NCBI GenBank assembly: GCA_002496355.1
Contig: DAJP01000050.1
Location: 1,810-60,930 of the forward strand
Source: Euryarchaeota archaeon UBA346
Lineage (GTDB): Archaea > Thermoplasmatota > E2 > DHVEG-1
DNA: 59,121 nucleotides
Reading direction: 5' to 3'
Position 1 is the stretch's first letter, and the number at the start of each line of letters is the position of its first letter. The notes under the pieces were generated by a model. That model made no database searches. It was not told where the DNA came from and saw nothing but the letters and a program-made list of their open reading frames with translations. Below, piece by piece: positions 35,927 through 44,295 of this stretch. The position numbers and the translations under genes are program-made.

Positions 35927-35951
35927 AAAAAATATTTTTTTTTTTTTTTTT
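35927..35951 (+). terminator. Poly-T terminator after aldolase (17 consecutive T)
   Basis: A run of 17 T at 35935-35951 begins 13 nt after the aldolase stop, a strong archaeal termination signal. It abuts the stop codon of the convergent ACT regulator gene (complement at 35950-35952), so both transcripts end within a few bases of each other. Confidence 0.7.
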
Positions 35952-36450
35952 AATATATAAGGACTGCTTTTACCCCTTTGGCGTTTCTGATGGTTGTCAG
36001 GAGCGTTCCTGGTATTTGTTTTTCGGTGATGATGAAGACCCGTGGTTCTTCTGTGAATTCAAAGTCGTCGACGATGGCTTGTCTGATGCTGATGTTGTTG
36101 GAAGCGATGATGGTTGCGACTTCTGCAAGGATTCCTGGCATGCTAGGGTCGACCGGAATGATTTCGATGACGCCCCAGTGCATGTGTGGGGCGACGTCTT
36201 TCAGATGACAGGTCGGGGTAAGGTTTGAGAAGATTTTGAGAAGCTCAGGTTCTTTTTTGATGACGTCCCTTGTTGCGGTGACCGCTCGCCGGTCGACTTG
36301 GAATGCTCTTGCTATCTTTGAATCAGATAGTTCGATAAGGCCGCAGCGGAAGGAATTATTATGGATTTGAATGCCGTATTCCATCATTTTTTGTGCGATT
36401 TTTTTTCGTTGAGGGTACGCATTGAAGTAATGTTCAATTTGTTTCCACAT
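35950..36450 (-). CDS. TrpY-like HTH-ACT domain regulator
   Basis: 166 residues from the ATG at 36450; upstream in-frame starts overlap the promoter. A TATA-like TTTATACT about 27 nt before this ATG indicates a leaderless transcript. The N-terminal part reads as an HTH (YPQRKKIAQKMMEYGIQI ... LSDSKIARAFQVDRRAVTATRDVI). The C-terminal half is an ACT domain (IIPVDPSMPGILAEVATIIASNNISIRQAIVDD), which senses amino acids. This architecture is that of archaeal TrpY, the tryptophan repressor of Methanothermobacter. It is divergent from trpB2, with palindromes between them, so Trp-dependent control of trpB2 and of itself is likely. Another aromatic or branched-chain ligand is possible. Confidence 0.85.
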   Translation of the reverse strand: MWKQIEHYFNAYPQRKKIAQKMMEYGIQIHNNSFRCGLIELSDSKIARAFQVDRRAVTATRDVIKKEPELLKIFSNLTPTCHLKDVAPHMHWGVIEIIPVDPSMPGILAEVATIIASNNISIRQAIVDDFEFTEEPRVFIITEKQIPGTLLTTIRNAKGVKAVLIY

Positions 36451-36451
36451 A

Positions 36452-36465
36452 GTACAGAATTGTAC
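36452..36465. promoter_or_regulatory. Palindrome at the regulator's transcription start
   Basis: GTACA-GAAT-TGTAC, a perfect 5-bp inverted repeat directly before the regulator ATG (36450). Its halves match the TGTACA-like TRP box known for TrpY in Methanothermobacter. Occupancy would block the regulator's own start, i.e. autoregulation. Confidence 0.55.
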
Positions 36466-36480
36466 GTTTGTTGAGTATAA

Positions 36481-36500
36481 ATACCCTTTGTCCTGGGTAT
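36481..36500. promoter_or_regulatory. Inverted repeat between regulator and trpB2
   Basis: ATACCC and GGGTAT arms, 8-nt spacer. It sits just upstream of the regulator's TATA-like element on the minus strand and between the two promoters. Confidence 0.4.
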
Positions 36501-36512
36501 TTTTCATCCTAT

Positions 36513-36532
36513 AATGTATAATACTATACATT
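36513..36532. promoter_or_regulatory. Perfect 8-bp palindromic operator candidate upstream of trpB2
   Basis: AATGTATA-ATAC-TATACATT: 8-bp arms with a 4-nt spacer, the same spacer length as the palindrome at the regulator start. It lies about 20 bp upstream of the trpB2 TATA-like TTAATAAA (about 36553-36560). A further half-site GTACA is at 36536-36540. A likely binding site for the divergent ACT regulator. Confidence 0.55.
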
Positions 36533-36583
36533 GAGGTACAATTTTAGAAACATTAATAAAGGCACTATCCAATAATTAACCTC

Positions 36584-37912
36584 ATGAAACGAACAAAAAT
36601 CACACTTGATGAAAATGACATCCCCAAACAATGGTACAACATCCAAGCAGACCTCAAAACACCCCTAGATCCTCCCTTACACCCACAAACAAGACAACCC
36701 ATCACTCCAGACGACCTCAAAGCAATCTTCCCCTTTGGCCTCATCAAACAAGAGGCAAGCACCGACCGCCACATCCGAATACCTACCGAGGTCCGAGAGA
36801 TCTACCGCATATGGAGACCCAGCCCGCTCTACCGAGCCAGACGCCTCGAAGCAGCACTCAAAACCCCCGCAGAAATCTACTACAAATGGGAGGGAGGCAG
36901 CCCCGCGGGAAGCCATAAACCAAACTCCGCAGTCGCTCAAGCCTACTACAACAAACAAGAAGGAATCGAACGACTTGTCACCGAAACCGGAGCCGGACAA
37001 TGGGGCTCTGCCCTAGCATTTTCCACACAACTCTTCGGCCTCGCCTGCCGGGTATACATGGTCAAATGCAGCTACGACCAAAAACCATACCGACGGATCC
37101 TCATGCAAACCTGGGGTGCTGAAGTCTACCCCAGCCCCACCACACTGACCAATGCCGGACGAGAAATCCTCAAAAAAGACCCAGATACCACAGGAAGCCT
37201 CGGCATCTCCATCAGCGAAGCAGTCGAAGATGCAGCGACCCACGACAACACCAACTACGCACTCGGTTCCGTACTCAACCATGTTGTATTACATCAAACC
37301 GTCATCGGCCTCGAACTCAAAAAACAATTCGAATTACTAGAAAAATATCCAGACATCATCTGTGGATGTGTCGGTGGTGGAAGCAATTTTTCAGGAACAG
37401 CATTTCCCTTTATACGGGATAAGATTCAAGACAAAAAACCAGATCTGAAAGTCGTATCAGTCGAACCACTCGCCTGCCCCACCCTGACCAAAGGGGAATA
37501 CCGATACGACTACGGTGACACCGCTGGTCTAACACCTCTCTTAAAGATGTACACCCTCGGCCATGATTTTATCCCCTCTGCGATCCATGCTGGAGGACTC
37601 CGCTACCATGGAGACTCACCCCTGCTCTCAAAACTCACAAAAGACGGCTACATGGACGCCCTAGCCTATACACAACAAGAAATCTTCGAAGCAGCCATGC
37701 TCTTTACGCGGACCGAAGGACTCATCCCTGCACCAGAATCAGCACATGCCATCCGAGCAGCCATCGATTTCGCAAAGATAGCAAAAAAGAAAAACGAAAA
37801 GAAAATCATCGTCTTCACCAACAGCGGCCATGGCCATTTCGACCTTGGAGCATACGATGATTACCTGCATAAAAAAATCCCCAATGGGGAGTACCACAAA
37901 ATCAATCCCTAA
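36584..37912 (+). CDS. trpB2: Tryptophan synthase beta subunit, TrpB2 type
   Basis: 442 residues, the longer TrpB2 form. A PLP enzyme that makes L-tryptophan from indole and serine. The PLP lysine is K112 in GSHKPNSA, and a Gly-rich phosphate loop is seen as GCVGGGSNFSG. The long N-terminal extension (IPKQWYNIQADLK) is typical of TrpB2. No trpA neighbours it, as is common for TrpB2, which may salvage indole. There is no Shine-Dalgarno sequence, and a TATA-like TTAATAAA is about 25-30 nt before the ATG, so it is leaderless. The 5' half is unusually rich in C on the coding strand, which creates long antisense ORFs that are not genes. Confidence 0.96.
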   Translation: MKRTKITLDENDIPKQWYNIQADLKTPLDPPLHPQTRQPITPDDLKAIFPFGLIKQEASTDRHIRIPTEVREIYRIWRPSPLYRARRLEAALKTPAEIYYKWEGGSPAGSHKPNSAVAQAYYNKQEGIERLVTETGAGQWGSALAFSTQLFGLACRVYMVKCSYDQKPYRRILMQTWGAEVYPSPTTLTNAGREILKKDPDTTGSLGISISEAVEDAATHDNTNYALGSVLNHVVLHQTVIGLELKKQFELLEKYPDIICGCVGGGSNFSGTAFPFIRDKIQDKKPDLKVVSVEPLACPTLTKGEYRYDYGDTAGLTPLLKMYTLGHDFIPSAIHAGGLRYHGDSPLLSKLTKDGYMDALAYTQQEIFEAAMLFTRTEGLIPAPESAHAIRAAIDFAKIAKKKNEKKIIVFTNSGHGHFDLGAYDDYLHKKIPNGEYHKINP

Positions 37913-37929
37913 GCATCCAGAACTCCCCT

Positions 37930-37951
37930 CTTTTTTCCTTTTTTTTTTTCC
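37930..37951 (+). terminator. T-rich terminator after trpB2
   Basis: Two T runs (6 and 11) separated by CC start about 18 nt after the trpB2 stop. Confidence 0.6.
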
Positions 37952-38060
37952 TAAATTTATTCCTACCAACTAATGTCACACAACAATATCTTTATCTACC
38001 ACCATACCACTTAATAAAGGGTATTTGATATCCCCCTTTGACCTAAATGGGGTAGGGCCT

Positions 38061-39062
38061 ATGAAGGAATTAGACATCACCACATTGCGACACGGAACCG
38101 ACCTTGTAAAAAGAGGTTTTTCAAAAATGCAAAAAGGCGGGGTCATCATGGATGTCACCACCGTAGAACAAGCAAAAATCGCAGAGAAAAGTGGTGCCGT
38201 TGCAGTGATGGCTCTCGAACGAGTTCCTGCTGATATCCGTGCCCATGGTGGCGTCGCACGAATGGCAGATCCCACCATCATAAAGGAGATTCTTAACACC
38301 GTCAGCATCCCGGTCATGGCCAAAGCACGTATCGGCCATTTCGTCGAAGCACAAGCCCTCGAGGCACTCGGCGTCGATATGATTGATGAATCAGAAGTGC
38401 TTACTCCAGCAGATCCGTTTTACCATATCGATAAACGTTGTTTCACCATCCCGTTCGTCTGCGGTTGCCGCAACCTCGGCGAGGCGACACGACGCATCTG
38501 GGAAGGAGCAGCAATGATACGAACTAAAGGAGAAGCAGGGACTGGAAATATCATTGAGGCTGTTCGACATCAGCGCATGGTAACACGCATGATTAGCACT
38601 CTTAAAACAATGCCCACCGTAAAAATACAAAAAGTAGCTGATGCGTATTGTCAAAGTTATATTACCTCATATAAAACATTGACTGATCAAAACGTTGATG
38701 ATAAAACCATTGTGTTCAGCTCATCAACCTATGGGGTCTTGAAAAAGGAAGTCTATGACATCTTAAAAGAAATCAAGCAACTGCAGCGACTCCCTGTCGT
38801 CAATTTCGCGGCAGGCGGAGTAGCAACCCCTGCAGATGCAGCACTCATGATGCAGATTGGAAGCGATGGAGTCTTCGTTGGATCGGGTATCTTCAAATCA
38901 AAGAACCCCGAGAAAAGAGCAAAAGCTATCGTAGAGGCGGTCGCTCATTTCGATGAACCAGAGACGATTGCTGACGTCAGTAAAAACCTTGGGGATGCCA
39001 TGCTGGGAATCGAAATTAGCTCGATACCAAAAGATCAACTTCTACAGGAACGAGGCTGGTAG
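38061..39062 (+). CDS. pdxS: Pyridoxal 5'-phosphate synthase subunit PdxS
   Basis: 333 residues from the ATG at 38061; an in-frame TTG at 38025 would add 12 unconserved residues. PdxS condenses ribose 5-phosphate, glyceraldehyde 3-phosphate and ammonia into PLP. Characteristic stretches are LVKRGFSKMQKGGVIMDV, ALERVPADIRAHGGVARM, VMAKARIGHFVEAQALEALGVDMIDESEVLTPAD and GAAMIRTKGEAGTGN. The middle region (about residues 190-250) contains an extra segment (KIQKVADAYCQSYITSY) that makes it longer than the usual 290-300 residues, as in other archaeal PdxS. PdxT follows directly. PLP made here serves the neighbouring TrpB2. Confidence 0.96.
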   Translation: MKELDITTLRHGTDLVKRGFSKMQKGGVIMDVTTVEQAKIAEKSGAVAVMALERVPADIRAHGGVARMADPTIIKEILNTVSIPVMAKARIGHFVEAQALEALGVDMIDESEVLTPADPFYHIDKRCFTIPFVCGCRNLGEATRRIWEGAAMIRTKGEAGTGNIIEAVRHQRMVTRMISTLKTMPTVKIQKVADAYCQSYITSYKTLTDQNVDDKTIVFSSSTYGVLKKEVYDILKEIKQLQRLPVVNFAAGGVATPADAALMMQIGSDGVFVGSGIFKSKNPEKRAKAIVEAVAHFDEPETIADVSKNLGDAMLGIEISSIPKDQLLQERGW

Positions 39063-39064
39063 AA

Positions 39065-39655
39065 ATAGTCACCATAGGGGTCTTATCACTTCAAGGAGCG
39101 GTATCTGAGCATCTCACCTCCATGAACCGTGTTTTTCAAGAAGATAAAAAAAAAGGGAAAGCTATCCTAGTGCGTCAATCAAAAGATATTGATTCCTGTG
39201 ATGCATTGATCATCCCCGGGGGAGAAAGCACCACTATCTCCCGTATTTTGGTCAACTCCGGGATGTATGATGTGATCCGCGAACGGATGAACAACCAGGA
39301 CATCGCCCTGATGGGAACCTGCGCGGGATGCGTCCTACTTGCCAAGGAACTCACCGATACAAAGGCGGATGTCAAACTCCTAGAAGCAATCGACATGCTG
39401 GTGGAGCGCAATGCTTTTGGTAGGCAAAAAGAATCATTTGAACAATCAGTCCAGATAAAAGGATTGACCAACTCCTATCATGCCGTGTTTATCCGAGCGC
39501 CGATTATAACAAAAACATGGGGGGATTGTGAGATACTTTCAAAAGCTGGAAAAGAAATAGTCATGGCCAGGCAGAAAAGCTACCTGGCGCTATCGTTTCA
39601 TCCTGAATTGACTGATGACCTCAGGATTCATCGATTTTTTTTAGAGATGCTATAG
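39065..39655 (+). CDS. pdxT: PLP synthase glutaminase subunit PdxT (AUA start proposed)
   Basis: The first ATG in frame (39122) lies after the conserved N-terminal strand. Upstream the frame encodes TIGVLSLQGAVSEHLTSM, the canonical PdxT start, without any ATG, GTG or TTG. ATA at 39065-39067 is 2 nt after the pdxS stop and about 9 nt after GAGG, giving MVTIGVLSLQG and 196 residues, the normal size. ATA at 39074 and an upstream CTG are alternatives. Class I glutamine amidotransferase: nucleophile C86 in GTCAG and His179/Glu181 in SFHPE. It supplies ammonia to PdxS. The stop abuts the stop of the convergent membrane-protein gene. Confidence 0.92.
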   Translation: MVTIGVLSLQGAVSEHLTSMNRVFQEDKKKGKAILVRQSKDIDSCDALIIPGGESTTISRILVNSGMYDVIRERMNNQDIALMGTCAGCVLLAKELTDTKADVKLLEAIDMLVERNAFGRQKESFEQSVQIKGLTNSYHAVFIRAPIITKTWGDCEILSKAGKEIVMARQKSYLALSFHPELTDDLRIHRFFLEML

Positions 39656-39970
39656 CTATGCTTTCATGATAGCAAGCAGGAAGATGCCAAGAGCGATCAG
39701 CGCTCCAACAACAGCACCGATAACTGCGATGATCCCATTCACTATCGTCCCTGAAAAGTTCAACAGGTCTATTGGTGCACCCATGAAACCTAACAGGTTC
39801 GCGCCCCAAAGGAAGATGACTCCAACGATAAGGCCGATAATGATTAAAATCGCTCCAACTGCTCTGCTTTTACCAGAGCCGAAATAAGCGGTAAAAATTC
39901 CTGCGATTACACTTGCTATTGCAAACACCAGCGTCATCATGCTTAGAAAATATTGTACTAATCCTTCCAT
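39656..39970 (-). CDS. Small three-helix membrane protein
   Basis: 104 residues, strongly hydrophobic. Helices at about 8-30, 36-62 (VGAILIIIGLIVGVIFLWGANLLGF) and 74-102 (VNGIIAVIGAVVGALIALGIFLLAI). AAGGAGTG lies 9 nt before the ATG. It follows the RAM-domain gene by 13 nt in one operon. No family recognised. Confidence 0.72.
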   Translation of the reverse strand: MEGLVQYFLSMMTLVFAIASVIAGIFTAYFGSGKSRAVGAILIIIGLIVGVIFLWGANLLGFMGAPIDLLNFSGTIVNGIIAVIGAVVGALIALGIFLLAIMKA

Positions 39971-39983
39971 TTTTTTTCACTCC

Positions 39984-40217
39984 TTAAAACTTCGTTCCCG
40001 TTAGCGTTTTTGTATCGATTACCCCTTCGATGGTTCTGATTTTGTTTACCACAATGTCTCCGAGGCTTTCGAAGTCATCCGCTTCTATTTTCGCGATGAG
40101 ATCGTATTCTCCAAATAACGGATGGAGTTCTATAATCTGTGGTACCTTTGAGAGTTTGTTGTAGACCTCATGTTCATGTGCGGGAGCGGCACTTATCAGG
40201 ACAAACCCAATTGCCAT
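39984..40217 (-). CDS. Stand-alone Lrp/AsnC ligand-binding (RAM) domain protein
   Basis: 77 residues with the alpha-beta RAM/AsnC effector fold only: FVLISAAPAHEHEVYNKLSKVP, then LFGEYDLIAKIEADD and VNKIRTIEGVIDTKTL. No HTH is attached. Such stand-alone RAM proteins bind amino acids and can modulate Lrp-type regulators. TATA-like CTTATATCC is about 40 nt upstream. It is cotranscribed with a small membrane protein. Confidence 0.88.
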   Translation of the reverse strand: MAIGFVLISAAPAHEHEVYNKLSKVPQIIELHPLFGEYDLIAKIEADDFESLGDIVVNKIRTIEGVIDTKTLTGTKF

Positions 40218-40367
40218 AGATTTTACCTTCCTCGCTCACCGTTATAATGTCATTGGATATAAGTCTTACGTTATGTATTAATTCGCTTCTATCTTAAAAA
40301 AGGTGTTTTCCTTTTGCAGCATCTCGGTTGTTTTCAAGTGAGATTTGTTGAGCGGTATGTGTTCCTC

Positions 40368-40571
40368 TTACCTGTTTTTACTTTGAGACATCTGAATGAA
40401 ATTCTCTCTGCTGCGGTCATAGGTCCGTTCAACAGTATCGGAAAAGAAACATGCGGGCAGTTCGTCTCTATTTCGATGATAGTTGAGACAGTCACAACAT
40501 ATCCCCTTCCTACTGCAAGGATAGCTACAATTGCATACGTTTTTGTTTTTTTGTACTTTGCATTCAGTCAT
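40368..40571 (-). CDS. Small Cys-rich protein (DUF6485-like)
   Basis: 67 residues: TECKVQKNKNVCNCSYPCSRKGICCDCLNYHRNRDELPACFF and then VERTYDRSRENF. Eight Cys plus a His suggest metal binding. It matches my recollection of the short Cys-rich DUF6485-type proteins common in anaerobes, whose function is unknown. It begins 2 nt after the ligA stop and is the last gene of the HTH-RibK-PolX-LigA operon. The opposite-strand ORF over this region is a shadow. Confidence 0.8.
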   Translation of the reverse strand: MTECKVQKNKNVCNCSYPCSRKGICCDCLNYHRNRDELPACFFSDTVERTYDRSRENFIQMSQSKNR

Positions 40572-40573
40572 AG

Positions 40574-42559
40574 TTAAGATACTCCAATGAGTTTTTTAAA
40601 CTCGTTTTCATCAATGATGGTTAAACCAAGTTTTTTTGCTTTTTCGTATTTTGAACCTGGGTCAGAGCCGACGACGACATAATCAATGTCTTTTCCAATC
40701 GCGGAGGCAACCATCCCTCCTTTTTTCATCACAAGGTCTGATGCATCAGGTCGGCTTAGTGTCGATAGTCCTCCGGTGAACACGAACTTTTTCCCGTTGA
40801 GTGGTCCTTCTTTTTTTGTTTCCTTAGTACGGATCCCGATACCCTTAAGCTTGTTTATCAATTCGATATTCTCCTCGGTTGCAAAGAAGGTCGCTATCGC
40901 TTCAGCGGTTTTCTCCCCCAGTCCATGGATCTGGGTTAACTCTTCAGCGGTTTTGCTGGCAAGTTCATCAATACTCTGGTATTGTGCTGCGAGGATCTGG
41001 GAAGCGTATTTTCCCACATGTCGGATTCCTAACCCGTACATCAATCGTGCTAACCCCTGGTGTTTGCTCTTCTCGATGGAATCAAGGAGGTTCTGAACTG
41101 ATTTTTCTTTGAAACCTTCCAGTTGGAGTAGGTCTTGTTCCGTCAGAGCATACAGATCTGCGATATTGTCGATGAGGCCTTTTTCAATGAGCTTATCAAT
41201 GGTTTGTCCACCGAGATGATCGATGTCCATCGCGTCCCGTGATGCAAAATATTCGATGCGCCATTTCAGCCGCGCAGGGCATTGCTTGTTCGGACAGCGG
41301 ACAGCGACCTCATCCAAAGTCCGTATGACGTCTGATCCGCACACCGGGCATTTTCGTGGAATCGTACGGGCTTTCTCCTCGCCTGTTCTTTTTTCACTGA
41401 TGCTTTTTACCACTTGGGGGATGACATCGCCGCTGCGTTCCACAAGCACCATGTCTCCTACCCTGATGTCTTTGCGTTTCAATTCATCAAAATTGTGCAA
41501 GGTCGCTCGGGAGACGGTGACTCCCCCGACTTGGACGGGCTCCAGGATTGCCACCGGTGTTAACGTTCCTGTTCTTCCTACCTGGATCACGATGTCTTTG
41601 AGTTTGGTGGTTGCTTGTTTTGCGGTGAATTTGAACGCGATAGCCCATCGAGGGTGTTTAATGGTCGAGCCCAGCTCCCTTTGTTGGGCGAATGAGTTTA
41701 CCTTTAAGACGACCCCGTCGATTTCATAATCAAGCGACTCGCGTTTTGTCTCCAAGGTTCTGCAATAGGAGATTGCTTCTTCTATGGAAGCGGCTTTTTT
41801 TATCAATGGGTTGATCCGGAATCCTGCTGCCCGTAGGGTCTCAAGGGATTTTTCTTGGCTTTTGAAATCTTTGTCCGCGTATGATATATAGTACAAGTAC
41901 GTGTCTAATGGTCGTGATGCGACTATACGCGGATCCAGCTGTCGAAGTGATCCTGCTGCTGCGTTCCGTGGGTTGGCGAACACCTGTTCTCCTTTTTTCT
42001 CTTGTTCTTTGTTGAATCTCTTAAACGATGATATTGGGAAGTATACTTCCCCTCGCACCTCAGCGTTTTGAAGGTTAGACCCGTGCAACCGCAATGGGAT
42101 ACTGCGGATTGTCCGGAGGTTTGAGGAAATATCATCACCTTTTATCCCATCCCCGCGAGTCGCTCCGCGGATGAAGACCCCGTTTTCGTAAATCAGAGCG
42201 ATGCTGACCCCGTCGATCTTTGGTTCACAGATATATTCCACTTCTGTGACGACCTTCTTCACCCGCTCGTCGAATTCCCGAAGTTCATCATAGGAATACG
42301 CATTGTCCAGGGAGATCATCGGTATTTTATGCCCCACGGTTGCAAATCCCTTCAGTGGTTCTCCTCCGACCCGTTGCGTCGGTGAATCAGAGGTGATGAG
42401 GGTAGGGTACTGGGTTTCCAATGCCTCGAGCTTCTTTAACAACATGTCGTATTCGTAATCAGAGATTACCGGGTTGTTTTCCACATAATATTGATAATTA
42501 TGGTAGTTGATCTCATCACGAAGTTTCTGAATCTGTTTTTTCGCATCGTTTTTATTCAT
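40574..42559 (-). CDS. ligA: NAD-dependent DNA ligase
   Basis: 661 residues from the ATG at 42559 (a TTG at 42574 overlaps polX). Bacterial-type ligase: Ia domain (NYHNYQYYVENNPVISDYEYD), the adenylated Lys114 in CEPKIDGVSI, an OB fold (VGRTGTLTPVAILEPV), a four-Cys zinc finger (CPVCGSD ... CPNKQCPARL), HhH repeats (GLGIRHVGKYA, IHGLGEKTAEAI) and a C-terminal BRCT domain (KKFVFTGGLSTLSRPDA). It seals nicks using NAD. Archaea normally use ATP-dependent ligases, so this gene was probably acquired from bacteria. It starts 4 nt after the polX stop, which points to a repair operon. Confidence 0.97.
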   Translation of the reverse strand: MNKNDAKKQIQKLRDEINYHNYQYYVENNPVISDYEYDMLLKKLEALETQYPTLITSDSPTQRVGGEPLKGFATVGHKIPMISLDNAYSYDELREFDERVKKVVTEVEYICEPKIDGVSIALIYENGVFIRGATRGDGIKGDDISSNLRTIRSIPLRLHGSNLQNAEVRGEVYFPISSFKRFNKEQEKKGEQVFANPRNAAAGSLRQLDPRIVASRPLDTYLYYISYADKDFKSQEKSLETLRAAGFRINPLIKKAASIEEAISYCRTLETKRESLDYEIDGVVLKVNSFAQQRELGSTIKHPRWAIAFKFTAKQATTKLKDIVIQVGRTGTLTPVAILEPVQVGGVTVSRATLHNFDELKRKDIRVGDMVLVERSGDVIPQVVKSISEKRTGEEKARTIPRKCPVCGSDVIRTLDEVAVRCPNKQCPARLKWRIEYFASRDAMDIDHLGGQTIDKLIEKGLIDNIADLYALTEQDLLQLEGFKEKSVQNLLDSIEKSKHQGLARLMYGLGIRHVGKYASQILAAQYQSIDELASKTAEELTQIHGLGEKTAEAIATFFATEENIELINKLKGIGIRTKETKKEGPLNGKKFVFTGGLSTLSRPDASDLVMKKGGMVASAIGKDIDYVVVGSDPGSKYEKAKKLGLTIIDENEFKKLIGVS

Positions 42560-42563
42560 TGGT

Positions 42564-44279
42564 TCACGTACCAATTATTTTTTCAATGTCTTCTACGGAG
42601 TAAGTATTCAGGATGTCTTTCTGCTCCAGCCAGCCTCTTCGGGCGGTCGCAATCCCGAATCTAATGAAATCCAGGTGATTGATGCTGTGCGAATCGGTCC
42701 CAAGGACGAACCCTATGTTGTGATCCTTTGCTTGTTTTATATGAACATCATCGAGGTCCAGACGGTCCGGGAACGAGTTTATCTCAAGACGGGTATCGGT
42801 TTGTTTGGCTGCGTCAATGATCTGTTCGATATCGACCTCGTACGGGTCTCGTTTCCCGATGAGTCGACCAGTTGGATGCGCGAGGAAATTCACTTGTTCG
42901 TTGTCCATTCCTTTGATGATGCGTCGGGTCATGGTTTCTTTATCCATTTTAAATGCCGTGTGAATCGCGATGTACACGAAATCGAAGTGCTCTAATATTT
43001 TGTTGCTATAATCAAGGGTTCCATCTGTTTTTATATCACACTCAGTCCCGCAGAAGATCCGCAGTTCTGGGTGCTTCTTCCTGATTTTTTGTATCTCTAG
43101 TATTTTTTTCTGTATGCGTTCTTCGGACAATCCGTTCGCAATCTTCAGGGATTGTGAATGATCAGTAATCCCGATGAAATCATATCTTCGTTTTTCTGCA
43201 ACAGTTGCGATGGTTTCTATAGAGTCACTGCCATCACTCCAGAGGGAATGGACATGGAAATCTCCTTTGATCGCATCAGGGGTGACCAGTGTCGGTAATG
43301 TGTGATTTTTTGCAGCGTCGAATTCACCGCGGTTCTCTCGCAGCTCTGGTTCGATGTAGGCCATCCCGATTCTCTTGTAGATGTCTTCTTCTGTTTTTCC
43401 CGCGATGTATTTCTCAGATTCTTTCTCAAATAACCCGTACTCATTCAACTTGAATCCTTTTTTTATCGCAAATCCTCGCAAGGTGACATTATGATCTTTC
43501 GAGCCCGTGAAATATTGGAGCGCGGCACCATAGCTTTTTTCGTCGACCACACGAAGGTCCACCTGGAGATGGTCGTTGAGGATCACACTTGATTTGGTGA
43601 TCCCCTTCGCGAGGATCTCGGCAACCTCCGGATACTGTACGAAATGGTCCATGACCGTTTCAGGGTCGTTTGACAAGGCAAGGATATCGATATCCCCGAT
43701 GGTTTCCTTCATCCGACGAAGGCTGCCTGCGATGTCTATTTTTTTTATCTTTTTGTTTTTCTTCAGATATGTTAGGTATCGATTGCCATCCTCATAGGCG
43801 ACATTCAGTAAAACCCTGCCACTTGTTTTTTCTAACAGTTGAATGCCTCGGAGGATGTTCCGCTCAGTAATCTCCCCGAATCCCTCAAGACTTCGCAGTT
43901 TTCCATTCCCTGCCGCGTCCCGAAGTGCTTGGATGGTGCTGATCCCAAGGTTTTTATAAAGAGCAGCCACCTTTTTTGGTCCAAGACCAGGGATGCTAAG
44001 CAGATCTATCAAACCAGGTGGGACTTCTTTTTTCAACCGTTCAAGGTACTCGAGTTTTCCTGTCTGTACAAGCTCAGTTATCTTCTTTGCTAATGCCTCC
44101 CCGATCCCGGAAATTGACTCTAACGTACCTTGTCTGACAATTTTTTCGATATCATCATCAAGAGCTTCAATGGTCTGTGCCGCCATCCGGTACGCTCGCG
44201 TCTTAAAAAAAAGGTCGCCTTTGAGGTCTAACAGGTCCGCAACCATGTACAAGGTCTCAGCAACGAACTGATTCTTCAT
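42564..44279 (-). CDS. polX: Family X DNA polymerase with PHP domain
   Basis: 571 residues, the usual PolX length. The N-terminal HhH region (SISGIGEALAKKITEL, IPGLGPKKVAALYKN) is followed by a pol beta-type nucleotidyltransferase core with catalytic acidic residues in IGDIDILALS (Asp pair) and LQVDLRVVD. The C-terminal PHP domain starts at GDFHVHSLWSDGSD, with metal-binding His/Asp residues (GITDHSQSL, GTECDIKTDGT, LGTDSHSI). It fills gaps in base-excision repair. The PHP domain usually gives 3'-5' exonuclease or AP-processing activity. Operonic with ligA; it starts 17 nt after the ribK stop. Confidence 0.96.
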   Translation of the reverse strand: MKNQFVAETLYMVADLLDLKGDLFFKTRAYRMAAQTIEALDDDIEKIVRQGTLESISGIGEALAKKITELVQTGKLEYLERLKKEVPPGLIDLLSIPGLGPKKVAALYKNLGISTIQALRDAAGNGKLRSLEGFGEITERNILRGIQLLEKTSGRVLLNVAYEDGNRYLTYLKKNKKIKKIDIAGSLRRMKETIGDIDILALSNDPETVMDHFVQYPEVAEILAKGITKSSVILNDHLQVDLRVVDEKSYGAALQYFTGSKDHNVTLRGFAIKKGFKLNEYGLFEKESEKYIAGKTEEDIYKRIGMAYIEPELRENRGEFDAAKNHTLPTLVTPDAIKGDFHVHSLWSDGSDSIETIATVAEKRRYDFIGITDHSQSLKIANGLSEERIQKKILEIQKIRKKHPELRIFCGTECDIKTDGTLDYSNKILEHFDFVYIAIHTAFKMDKETMTRRIIKGMDNEQVNFLAHPTGRLIGKRDPYEVDIEQIIDAAKQTDTRLEINSFPDRLDLDDVHIKQAKDHNIGFVLGTDSHSINHLDFIRFGIATARRGWLEQKDILNTYSVEDIEKIIGT

Positions 44280-44295
44280 AGCACCTCATCTCTGT

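Noticed and set aside
36677..37282. Long minus-strand ORFs over trpB2
   Set aside because: They arise from the C-rich coding strand. trpB2 itself is complete and conserved, and the antisense products match no family and lack ribosome-binding sites.
40314..40577. Plus-strand ORF over the Cys-rich small gene
   Set aside because: The minus strand encodes a recognisable Cys-rich protein two bases after ligA, so the plus-strand reading is its shadow.
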